Below, in pieces: positions 1 through 9,800 of a DNA stretch of 38,800 bases (its first letter is position 1; each line of letters opens with the position of its first letter). The notes under the pieces were generated by a model. The model ran no database searches. It was not told where the DNA came from and saw only the letters and a list, made by a program, of their open reading frames with translations. The position numbers were made by a program, and so were the translations under genes. Source of the stretch: Oscillospiraceae bacterium (GTDB lineage Bacteria; Bacillota; Clostridia; Saccharofermentanales; Saccharofermentanaceae); contig CADCJM010000006.1 of NCBI GenBank assembly GCA_902801755.1, positions 1 through 38,800 on the forward strand, written 5' to 3'.

Positions 1-400
1 TAATATAGTACCAGTGAGTGTATTTTGCGGATATGATGCACATCAGGGCACTTCCTGCTGCAACATAATATGTGAACGAAGCTATAACACGTGATACTTT
101 TCCTGCTCTCGCAAGATACTTTACGTAGCCTACGAAAAGCGCGACCATCAGATACTGCAATATCATCGTCGCAAGCATGGAGATCGGGAATAAGATCTTC
201 GCCCATGGCTCATTGACGCCCTGACTGATTACAACGCCAATGTCGAACGTCAGTGCCGCTGCAGCAACGAACTGCATTATACACATAACAAGATCCGCTC
301 TGTTATTGATCTTCGTTACCAGGAAAAAGTATATTCCGATGCCGGAACATATAAGGATTCCCCAGATCTCAAAAGCTGCCAGTAAGTTCTCAATTCCCAT
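1..400 (-). CDS. N-terminal part of a multi-pass membrane protein (probable sensor), cut by window edge
   Basis: Reading the minus strand from an ATG at 400 gives an open frame of about 133 codons that runs off the left edge. It contains at least four hydrophobic segments, including ICSGIGIYFFLV, a stretch around FVAAAALTFDIGVV and a stretch around ISMLATMILQYLMVALFVGY. It ends with SAKYTHWYY, a pattern I associate with membrane sensor regions of clostridial GGDEF or histidine kinase proteins; that link is from memory and weak. The start overlaps the end of the sortase gene by 11 bases. A GGAAGG ribosome binding site lies about 8 bases upstream inside that gene, so translation is probably coupled. 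No catalytic domain lies within the window, so its output is unknown. Confidence 0.6.
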   Translation of the reverse strand, partial: MGIENLLAAFEIWGILICSGIGIYFFLVTKINNRADLVMCIMQFVAAAALTFDIGVVISQGVNEPWAKILFPISMLATMILQYLMVALFVGYVKYLARAGKVSRVIASFTYYVAAGSALMCIISAKYTHWYYI

Positions 401-1775
401 TCGTCGTGCCTTCCGGTCTGCGCATCTGCGCTACTTCCTCAGGTGTCAAAATTCTCATATCTCTATAAACAAAGCATATAACATCAACTATAAACATTAA
501 AGCACTAATTGCGATCATTAAAGGTGTGTATTTATCACACATGACCACAGGAGTCGTCATATCCTCTGTCAGGAAGAATGAGAGAACGGATGAGACCAGT
601 ATAAAGATCTCAATAGCAGTACCGGTATTTACCCTTAAGCGGAACCTCTTGAGCTTAGCCTTTATCTTGTCACCATATTTGATAATCGCCATAGCGTCAG
701 CACCGCTGTAGCCATAACCGGAATAGAGCTCTCTTATCTTTTTTGCCGCCCTGCTTTGGCTGAACTTGAGCCTTGTCTTAGTGAAAGGCAGTATTACCAC
801 GACGCAGTAGATAACGCAGACGAGATTTAAGAAAGCCCAGTTGTCAGATCCGAAAGGATGGCCGATAGCGGTGAGTTTGTCGATAACAGAAGGAGTCTCT
901 GGAGTATTATCACTGTTACCGCCATTCTCACCGCCGCCATTATTGTTAAAGCCGGGTAGGTCTTTAGCGTCAACCGGTGTGGCCTTGAAGAAGACGACGA
1001 TTCGGCCGTTAGTAATCGCAGATTCACATGTGGAAAGCGCGAGGACCAGCGCGGGATCACCGGACTTCTGGAGTTCATCAAGGACTTTTACGCCCTCTTT
1101 CTCAAAACGCTCGAGCGCTTCCTTGTCAGAATCGGTCAGGATCTTATAGTATTCGGAATTTGAAAGTATATAGTTGATCCTCTCTTTGATCTTGAGAGCA
1201 TCTTTATCGTAGATATTTTTATTATAGGCATCTGTCATCATGACAGCGAAAACATCGAGCCTGTAATAACGGCCGTTTGCATAAAGCCAGCCTGTTTTGT
1301 GCGAATCGAAATAATCCTTATCCTTATACTTTTCGAGGTCACCGAACATCGCACCATTATCCATATGGTGACCGAAAATAACGTTATACGGGTCGCTGAA
1401 ATCACCGGCATTATCCGTCATAAGATAGATGGCGCCGGTAATGCTCGTATTACCGTAGATGTCCTTGGAAGCGTATTCCAGGTCATCCTTGCCCTGCACT
1501 ACCGGGTAATCGATATTGGTGTTGTGGACAGTAAGCCAGCCCTTGGCATCCTTATTTACTTCCTTAAGTCTTGTAAAGCTGTCCTCATCGTAGTCAGTGC
1601 CGCTTCCGTCGCCGTTACGCTTGCCGGAGTTATCATCCACTACGACCGGCACAGGCTTATATTGCTTGAGCTTATAAGATGAGAACGCGTGCTGGTTGAT
1701 ATAGAACGTATCATAAAGAGAATATGCAGCAAACATTATTATGATCACGGCAACAACGGCTACGATAGCTCTCAT
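390..1775 (-). CDS. Class B sortase with C-terminal membrane extension (pilus sortase)
   Basis: This is a cysteine transpeptidase that cleaves sorting signals and joins surface proteins to each other or to the wall. A signal anchor spans about residues 4-20. The catalytic domain (about 65-265) carries the class B pattern NIDYPVVQG, then FGHHMDN with catalytic His136, LSTCE with Cys250, and NGRIVV with Arg258. At 461 residues it is much longer than a typical SrtB (about 240). A Gly/Asn-rich linker (276-292) is followed by a membrane segment near 313-332, a basic cytoplasmic-looking stretch, and two more hydrophobic segments near 388-404 and 418-436. It follows the adhesin, pilin and SipA-like genes on the same strand, so it most likely polymerises that pilus. 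Class assignment is secure; the role of the tail is unknown. Confidence 0.92.
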   Translation of the reverse strand: MRAIVAVVAVIIIMFAAYSLYDTFYINQHAFSSYKLKQYKPVPVVVDDNSGKRNGDGSGTDYDEDSFTRLKEVNKDAKGWLTVHNTNIDYPVVQGKDDLEYASKDIYGNTSITGAIYLMTDNAGDFSDPYNVIFGHHMDNGAMFGDLEKYKDKDYFDSHKTGWLYANGRYYRLDVFAVMMTDAYNKNIYDKDALKIKERINYILSNSEYYKILTDSDKEALERFEKEGVKVLDELQKSGDPALVLALSTCESAITNGRIVVFFKATPVDAKDLPGFNNNGGGENGGNSDNTPETPSVIDKLTAIGHPFGSDNWAFLNLVCVIYCVVVILPFTKTRLKFSQSRAAKKIRELYSGYGYSGADAMAIIKYGDKIKAKLKRFRLRVNTGTAIEIFILVSSVLSFFLTEDMTTPVVMCDKYTPLMIAISALMFIVDVICFVYRDMRILTPEEVAQMRRPEGTTNGN

Positions 1776-1810
1776 AACCGTCTCCGTTTGCCTCTGTCAA
1801 CTTAAATGAA

Positions 1811-2389
1811 TTACAAGTTATTACGCCTTATTATCGTAACTACCGAGCCCTTGATCTCTTTTGCCTTGACCATGCCGTAATAACGGCTGTCCTCTCCGCC
1901 CTCTCGCTTATCTACAAGGATGAAGTACTCACCTTCAGGTACTTTCTGCGGGTATTCCTCATAACCCTCATAGCGGGGCGTTGTATAGAAGATCTTAGGT
2001 TCACTTACGGCATTGCCGTTAACGATAAGCGTTGCATCATCTGTGATATCAACAGTATCGCCGCCAACCGCAATAACTCTGCCGAGATAGATCGTGTCGT
2101 TCTTATTGAGAACAACGACTTCATTGATATCGAACTTCTTGTCGAATCTGAAATAAAGGAGAAGGTCGCCGTAATCGACTCTTGGGGACATATCGTTTGA
2201 CGGAGCCTTCATGATTCCGAAAACGACGCCCAGCATGAGCCATACGAGTATTATGATGATCAGAATACTAAGCAGCGAAAAATGGAGCGATCTCATCTGA
2301 GACTTTGCCTTGCCGATCGTCTTCTGCGTACCGGCTGCTGCAGCATTCTCCTCATTTTTCTTCTCAATTGGATTAATATTTTCGCTCAT
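1811..2389 (-). CDS. SipA-like signal-peptidase homologue lacking catalytic Ser and Lys
   Basis: This 192-residue protein has a cytoplasmic N-terminus, one membrane segment (about 36-60) and an S26 signal-peptidase fold recognisable from APSNDMSPRVDYGD and RVIAVGGDTVDI, plus a C-terminal box with a GEDSRYYG motif. In active type I signal peptidases the first box reads SMxP with nucleophile Ser, and the second begins KR with the general-base Lys. Here these positions are Asp66 (DMSP) and Gly103 (GRVIAV). Streptococcus pyogenes SipA, needed for pilus assembly, is known to carry the same Asp and Gly replacements. The gene sits between the pilin and a class B sortase, as in FCT pilus loci. I infer an assembly or chaperone-like role and no peptidase activity. 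The alternative is an active enzyme using different residues. Confidence 0.85.
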   Translation of the reverse strand: MSENINPIEKKNEENAAAAGTQKTIGKAKSQMRSLHFSLLSILIIIILVWLMLGVVFGIMKAPSNDMSPRVDYGDLLLYFRFDKKFDINEVVVLNKNDTIYLGRVIAVGGDTVDITDDATLIVNGNAVSEPKIFYTTPRYEGYEEYPQKVPEGEYFILVDKREGGEDSRYYGMVKAKEIKGSVVTIIRRNNL

Positions 2390-2431
2390 ATGGCTACCTC
2401 TTACAGCTCCCCATCTTTTTTAAAGAAGGTA

Positions 2432-2452
2432 CGGATGCTCATTTAGCATCCG
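2432..2452 (-). terminator. Stem-loop between pilin and SipA-like gene, possible attenuator
   Basis: On the minus strand CGGATGCT pairs with AGCATCCG across a 5-base loop. It is followed by an imperfect U-rich stretch (TACCTTCTTT). It lies about 55 bases after the pilin stop and 43 before the next start, a place where partial termination would give more pilin than assembly enzymes. The weak U-tract makes it a leaky terminator at most. Confidence 0.55.
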
Positions 2453-2506
2453 CACCCGTTAATTACATTTTACCGATAATCTGAGTTATCCGGATACCGG
2501 CTTAGA

Positions 2507-3727
2507 TCAAGCCTGCTCCTCTTTTCTCTTTGTTGTGCTGATTACCATGAATCCGATACCGAATCCTAAGAGGATTACGAACGGAAGGATTGCCATTGCT
2601 ACGCCCGTAGGTGAGATGAGAACGTAAGTATTTGTGAATGCAACTGTCTTATCTGCTGTTGCTTTTTCGCCTGCAGTTGTAGTAACGGTAACTTCATCTG
2701 TAACAGCCTGGGGTTCAAGCAGGAAGTTGTCGAGATTATCTGAATCTGCGCCTGTTGTCTTAACATAGTAGATCTTTGAATCTACATTGTTTTCCTCAGT
2801 TATAGCTACTGTTGTTCCGCAAGGGATACCAATATATTTAACTGAATCTCCGTTTTTGAGACCTTTCTCAATACTTGCGTCCATAGCAAGAGGATCAGTG
2901 TCAGCAGTAATAAGGTTGAAATTACCTGTACCAGCGGGCTTTGTGAAAGCCATAGTGAACGGGAATGCATTAGTGTCATTGGCAGCATCGTTTACAAGAG
3001 TCTTAGATACTTCAAGATTGTATGTATAGTAAGAATCTGCCTCAAGTGTTGTTGAACCTGCAGTTGTATCAACGAAACCCTGCGTCTTAACAACATCATC
3101 AAGATTGTTGCCGGTAGAAGATCCATTGATATCAGAGTTGTTTACGAACAAAACATAGCCGTAGATCTGGTAACCTGTTTCACCCTGCTTAGGATCTCTT
3201 ACATAAACATCAAGATAACGGATCGTTGTCTCTTCCTCTTCACCAACTACTGCACAAGCAGCTTTGTTTGAACATGTCTCTGTAACTACATAACGATAGA
3301 CACCTGCGCCGGGGAATGATACACCGTTAAAACTGATTTCAATGGATTTAAGGTTAGATGCACCGTCAGCAGCAGCATCGACCTTAGTATCAATAGGGTA
3401 AGAAATAGATGAAGTAATTGTTGGAGCTCCTACGCCGGCCTTTGTTAATGCCTTAACACCTTGAGCATCTGTAATTTGCTTGTCAGGTGTGCCTGCTGCA
3501 ATAGTATATGTATAGCTGACGCCAGGTCCATATACTTCATCCTCTGTAGGATTGTAAACCTTGAGATCCTTCTGGATAACGAGTGTAGTTTCAAGTGCTG
3601 CGGCAGGATCAGCATCACCTGTTACTCCTGATTCCGGTAAATTTGTAGCCAGCGCGGTCACGCTCATCGCGGCGACCATAGCAGTAGCAACGAAAATACC
3701 TGCTACTTTTCTTAATATGCGTTTCAT
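2507..3727 (-). CDS. Major pilin, Spy0128/FctA-like, with sortase sorting signal
   Basis: This is the likely shaft subunit of a covalent pilus. A signal peptide spans residues 1-28. Domain 1 (about 45-200) begins TTLVIQKDLKV, has the family pattern GAGVYRYVVTE (Glu150) and ends YGYVLFVNNSD. Domain 2 (about 232-368) begins YTYNLEVSKTL (Lys242), has VAITEEN (Glu311) and ends AFTNTY (Asn366). Such Lys-Glu-Asn sets form internal isopeptide bonds in this family; in Spy0128 each domain has one. The C-terminus is ISPTG (371-375), a membrane segment and the tail KRKEEQA, an atypical sorting signal in place of LPXTG. A strong GAGGAGG ribosome binding site 8 bases before the ATG and a CA-rich leader suggest high expression. 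Length is close to the family norm of about 340-400. Which residue is the shaft lysine is not evident. Confidence 0.9.
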   Translation of the reverse strand: MKRILRKVAGIFVATAMVAAMSVTALATNLPESGVTGDADPAAALETTLVIQKDLKVYNPTEDEVYGPGVSYTYTIAAGTPDKQITDAQGVKALTKAGVGAPTITSSISYPIDTKVDAAADGASNLKSIEISFNGVSFPGAGVYRYVVTETCSNKAACAVVGEEEETTIRYLDVYVRDPKQGETGYQIYGYVLFVNNSDINGSSTGNNLDDVVKTQGFVDTTAGSTTLEADSYYTYNLEVSKTLVNDAANDTNAFPFTMAFTKPAGTGNFNLITADTDPLAMDASIEKGLKNGDSVKYIGIPCGTTVAITEENNVDSKIYYVKTTGADSDNLDNFLLEPQAVTDEVTVTTTAGEKATADKTVAFTNTYVLISPTGVAMAILPFVILLGFGIGFMVISTTKRKEEQA

Positions 3728-3804
3728 AATAGTATCCTCCTCATAATTATCAGTTTTGAGTTTGTTGTTTGTTTGTTTAATAATTCACTTATAACATTTG
3801 GTTA

Positions 3805-3822
3805 GGGACAGAAATGGGACAC
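3805..3822. repeat. GGGACAGAAATGGGACAC repeat, copy flanking the adhesin on the left
   Basis: This 18-base word closely resembles GGGGACAGAATGGGGACA at 11457-11474 in the same orientation. The two copies flank the giant adhesin gene. Each copy is itself two GGGAC words about 11 bases apart. It partly overlaps the stem-loop that follows the adhesin gene. Function unknown. Confidence 0.55.
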
Positions 3823-3855
3823 TTCGGCCCTTTCCGGCCTTCTTGAGAAAGTGTC
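3818..3855 (-). other. Stem-loop just after adhesin stop codon
   Basis: GACACTT (3818-3824) pairs with AAGTGTC (3849-3855), and two GGCC words (3826-3829 and 3836-3839) can pair inside. It begins 8 bases beyond the adhesin stop and lies about 90 bases before the pilin start. There is no U-tract on the minus strand, so it is not a classical terminator. A role in mRNA 3'-end protection or processing, separating adhesin from pilin expression, is an inference. Confidence 0.45.
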
Positions 3856-3862
3856 ACATTTT

Positions 3863-6800
3863 TCAATTTTCAGTTTCCGGATCCTGCCCCCTTTCCCGCT
3901 TCTTGCGCTCGATCTGTACTACAGCACCTGCAAAGCATGTTGCAGACGATATCATGACGATCAATGCTGTCATGCTGTCATCCTTAACCGCTGTAGGAGC
4001 TACGAGAGCTGCTGCTGTGTTTGTAAATGTAATTGTTATATCGTTGTCTGCTGTTACGAACCCGGTGGAATAACTGTCATCCGACAATATGATCGTACCG
4101 TCTTTACGAACATCATATGATGTGTTGTATTTTACGGTTGTGTCCTCTGCTTCAGTAACGCTTACGTTCATTCCTTTAAGGACTGTAAAGACTTTGCTGT
4201 CTGTTCCGTTTGTTGCCGGAGTCAGTGTGAATTCAGCAATGCCATCAGAATCAGTAACGATATCATCAGACGCATCATCCGTACCGTTATTGCTCAATGT
4301 ATAGTTAGCTACTGCAGAGCCATTTTCTTTGAGCTCTAAAGTGAACGCAAATATGTTACCGCTTCCAATTACATTCTTAATTACAGTTACATCAACTTTC
4401 TGTCTGATGTTGGTAAAGAATACGTACTTATCAGTATCAGCAGTGAAATTCAGAGATGTTCCGGGTGTCTTTTCTCCGCTGCTGTCATCAGTTGTTCCGA
4501 TCTTATAGAATGTACTGTACCTGCTGTCAGCACTCTCCTCTATCTGGACTTTCGCATTTCCGGGAACATAGAGCAATGCTGTCTGGTTGTTTACCAGAGT
4601 GAAATTCAGCTTGCCTGTTGCATCTGTTCCCTGATTGCCGTAGACATTGGACATCTGGATCGGCTCATCGCTGCTGTCAGTCAGAGTAACCGTAAAGAGG
4701 AAGCTGTTGGTTCCGTAGTCATCGGAAACAGTCTTTTTGACAGTTACACGCATCATCCTAGGATTGACTACCTTGATGATGTAAGTCTGAGTATCCGTAT
4801 CGTATTCGACGTTGACAATATCAGCCGGATTGCCGGTTGTTACAGTAACGCCTGTACCATCGATATTAACTGTTGCAGGAGCCTGCAGCTTTGTATGACG
4901 GACACCGTCATGGTCAGGCAGGGATGTTTCTGTAAGTGTATACTCACCTGCATAAACAACGCCCTCCCAGACAAGACCTGTTCCTGCTGCTGAGAACTTC
5001 GTGCCCTCGAAAACACCGGGGAACGTAAAGTTAGCACTATCCAAAGGAACATCCAGCTCGTCTACTACTACAAGACGGATCTTCTGCGTCTTGAGTGTGT
5101 TCTTGAATTCAACTATCGTATCAGCTGTTAAAACGAACGAGAAAACATTACCATCTGCCGCGTTAAGATCTGTTACAGGAGTGCCGTCAGAATCCCATTT
5201 TCCTAAAGTCTCTGTGTTGAAACGGTCACTGTCGACATTCTCTGTAATGGTAAGCGTAGCACCCGTAGGAACACCTTTGATCTTCCATTCGCCACCGTTC
5301 TCAGCATCCGCACCGCTTACGATGTAATTGCTTGTAGGATCGAGCGTGTAGCTCTCGCCATTTTCGAGCGCAACATTAAACTCGAAGCTCTCAGGATCCA
5401 ATGTCTCCGGCAGCAACGTCTTCTTGATGGTTACGTCTGCAGTCTTTCTTGTATTTGTATAGATTACTGTTCCGCCTGCAAAAGTATCTGTCCAGGTAAG
5501 CTTTCTTTCTGCTTCATTGGCTGTCAACTGCGCATTTGTTGTATGCGCAGCTATTTCCATGCTCGGAACGTACTCTGCTGTATAGTCAGCTTCAGTAACA
5601 GAGAGATTGAGATTTTGGAAACTAAAATCTTTATAAAACCCTGTTCCCGTTGGATTACTTGTCGTAATAGTATTTCTCCAATACCAGCTCAGAACAGTAG
5701 CATTGCCAATCTGAGTATCAGGGTTGCCATCAGAGTTTCTTTGCCACTTGGTAACAGTCATTGTCAAAGAAGGACGCACACCAGTCTGATTAGTCTCGTT
5801 CTTCTCAGTAACAATCTTCAAATACTGATTATGTTTCAAGGTAAAATCATCAGAAAGTTTAGCAGCATTGTTCTGGGCCGTGTTATTAGCAATCTCACCA
5901 ACAGTCTGCGAATTTTTCCAACGGTAATTTGGATTCCACCAACTGCCATTTGACTCAGATTCGGTATATCTGAAGCCGCCACAAAATGAAACCGTAAATG
6001 TGAAGTCCTTACTCTGATCACCCGGTTCCGGAACATTCTTCCATACATAAACCGTGCTGGCATCAGCATTTGCTTTCCAGATAGCATAGAGCGTCTTCTC
6101 TTCTATATCAGCTGAAGATGATCCGCTATTAGTAAAGAACGCAGTTAAGTCAGTAATCGTCCATGCACCTGTTGTATAGGCAGGTGTTGTTGAATCAGGA
6201 TTCTCATCCCAACCTACAAGCTCCCAACCGATACGTGTACTTGTACTAGGTAATGTGTAAGATGTTGTTGTCTCAGTCTGATAGAAAACAACACCGGTAG
6301 GAGTTTCAGAGAATGTGACTTCTCTTGTAGCTCCGCCAGTATAGTTGTCATCAAGTATCAGTGTATGCGGCGCTTTCTCTGCAGTAAATGTAATGACAAC
6401 GCCTTCTTCATGAGTTACTAATCCCTGTTCATCTGTAAAAGTAAATGTCTCAGTGTTCGGGACACGGTAATAATTTCCAGACAGCGTTCTTGCTGTAGGA
6501 TTTGTTGTTCCAAGTTCACTCTTAGCACTAAGCCAATAACCTGTACCTAATGTATTAGTACCGCTTAATGTAATCTTTTCGAGTTCACCGTAAGGAACAA
6601 CCAGTCTTATATACTCGCCATCAGCTACAGTAATACTCTGATTTGGATTAAGAGCTGTACGTGAGAACGAGCCGTCGGTCTGATTGACGATGTGAACTGC
6701 CTGATTTGTACCGCTGACAGTGAAAGTAACAGGACCGACACCTGTATCATTCTTAATCGTCAGGTAAACCATCGGTTCCCAAACAGCATACAATGTGTGC

Positions 6801-9800
6801 TGCTCACCAGGTTTTACTGCGATTACAGCGTCTGCAGGATAATCAGGTACAAAATCAGTATCCGGAGCATCCAGATCGAATCCGATCAGCTTAAATCCTT
6901 TGCTGTGTTTGAATACATTAGTACCTGCAGGATTTAATGTCTCACCTGTAATCTCACTTTGGGTAAGTGTTGTCGCATACTTATAAAGCTCTACAGCAGC
7001 ATTAGACTGTGTATCACCGAAATAGATGCAGGTGCTGTCAGAATGATAATGTCCAGGCCATCTCCATTCAGGTAATGTGCCATTAGCAAGATCAATCGAT
7101 CCTGTTCCGGAACCCATTGCATCCTGACTTGCATTCAACGTCAGGTTAACAACGTCAGGTCTTCTGTAAGCCTCACTTCTCTTCTGGTAAACGGCCTGCA
7201 TGTGGATAACCATGTTCTCATCGGAATATCTGGCCTTTACAGTAAGATCCTGACCTGCTGTGTAATAGACACCGGGCTCAAGAGGTGTGTAATAAGGCCT
7301 GCCGTTTACTGTTGTGACTCTGACGATCTGCCAGCCCAAGAACTGGTAATCAACATACTCTGCATCCTCGGAATTCTTACCGTTAACCCTGATGGAAGTA
7401 GGCTCCTGCATTGCATGAGTTGCAGCTCCGTCAGAATACTTGGAATGTCCATCCAAAGGATCAGTCCAGTCTTCAAGGTTAGCTGTGATGTAATCGTTAT
7501 TGTCAGCGTAATACTCTGTTGTATAGAGCAGGCTGTATCCGCCTTCCAAACGCCATTCGGCGATCAATGTAGTCTCACCTGTAGCAGGCTGTGAGAAATC
7601 GAAAGGTGTATTTTGACGAACGCCGTTTACAACTTCATACCATGCGAGGAAGACGTACTCCTCACCGCTTCTGAGAGTTCTGTACTTTTCGCTAGATACG
7701 TATGTTGCTTCCCACTGGGCACGAGGCAGAGGTACCAATTCAGGATCCCTGGCCTGACGGGTTTCTACTTCGTGAACATAATACTGATAGAAAATATTCA
7801 GGGACTGAACAGTATCCTTGATATATACAGCAGCACGGCCGGGAGCGGAGATCTTACCTGCTCCGCCTTCCTGATTAGATTTATAAATGTAAACATAGCG
7901 GTATACATCATTAGGATCCATCTGGGCTGCTTCAGCATCACTTACTTCAACATAAGGACGCTTGACGTTATCGTAACGCTCGATAGTCTGAGTCGCTGTA
8001 TTGTCAAAGTATGTAGCAAAGCTGTTGTTTGTGCCGGAAAGACCTGTAGTTGCCAACTGTTCAGCTGTGAACCATCTGTAGTCGATAGAATCGATAACAC
8101 CGCCGTTAGGATTGATGTTAACAGGGTATGTTACCAAAGACCATTTAGCATAGATAACTTTACGTGCCGCCGGCATAGTAGCATTTGCAAAATCGAACGG
8201 AACTGAACCTGCCGCATCTTCATACCAGCCATCGAAATAGAAATTGTTATTAGGTGCTGCAGGAGCTGCAGTTCCACTGTACGCTGCAAGGCTCGTTTCG
8301 TAAGGAGGTGCATTTTCTGCATAATTGTCAGGATAGTTAGCAGAGAATGTCAATCTGAAAGATTTGCGATCATAAAAGAAATTAACAGCATTGCCACCTG
8401 GGTTCTCTTTTTGTCCGTCTTCAAAACCATCATAGCTCGGAGCGTTCTGCTGAGAGTAGTTACCATTGGATCGTGCGATAAAAGATAGTGCTTTATAATA
8501 TGTCTTATTATTTCTGGTTACAAGCGACTCACTAGGATAGTCCACTCCGTCTAAAACTTCCCAATAAATGTTGTATGTCCAATCAGCAGGCGAAGAAGAT
8601 CTATAACTGGCTATTAGGAAGTTACCATCAATCGAATTAGTAAATCCCAGGATACTCTTATCCATTCTATAAACAATACCTTTAACGGTATCATTTTGAC
8701 CGGAGCTTCCATATATCCCGGCATTTGACATAAGCCACCAACCAGAAAGACCCCTATTATTATCGGGGAAATTATCGTAATCCGGCCAAACAGAGGAAAT
8801 CTCAGCTCCGTAATTAGCAGTTATAACATAGTAATAATATCTATAACCGTTATAAACATCCGATTTGATACTTGTATTCTGATAAGTACATATATCACTT
8901 AACTGATTTCTGCCTGAATCATCCCAGCGCATTCCCGAGCCACCTGTAACATAAGACTGCCATGTTATATTCGAAGGCGGATTAAATGAACCACTTAACG
9001 TAGGAACGTAGAAATTACCTGTTTCATTACCAGTGTTATTTACTGCACGTCTGGCAAAGATAAATCTCAAGTTGTAAGTAATACGGTCATAATAAACATT
9101 GATAACAGTACTGCCCTGGGGATCAATATACCCGGTATTCTCGCATCGGTCATACACAAATCCATCTGGCTTATTATTTGTATTTGGCTTATTACCATTA
9201 GGATCTTCGTAAAAAACCATACCAAGAAGATCAACATTATTAACAGTTCCGCCATCAGCATCTTTACCACTGAAACTATGCAATACACTTTCAGTTACAG
9301 GATTGCTGGTATTCCAAGTTTTGTCATAATAATAGCTGTAATAGTCATACGTCTTATCTTCATTATCAATGCCAGGTGCATCAGTAGACTTCTGCTTCCA
9401 GATAACGACCTTATACTGTGCAGTAGTATTAGGAATCCAATATGCATAGAGCGTCTTACTGTCAAGAGCATCATAAGCCTTGATCTTACCGCCGGAAACC
9501 TTGAAGCCGGGCTCATCAACAGAAGCCGTTGCTAAAACGTTTCCGTCAGCACCGGTAATCTGAACCCCTGCTCCGTCAGCCTCGGTATACCAGCCGCCGA
9601 ATGAAAAACCGTTTCTTGATGTTGTAGACAAAGATGTTACAGCATACTCATCACCCTCAGCGTCCTTTACGAACAATGCGCCGTTTCCGCTGGGACCGAT
9701 ATTGAAATTGATATAACGGGCCTGTACGAAGTGAGGATAAAGATCAATGGTAGCAGCACCGGCGGTGATATATGTGCCGTCTTTGCCCGGCTGGATGATC

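Noticed and set aside
7613..8206. A 197-codon plus-strand open frame inside the adhesin.
   Set aside because: It is antisense to a well-supported coding frame with clear InlB repeats and shows no protein-family features.
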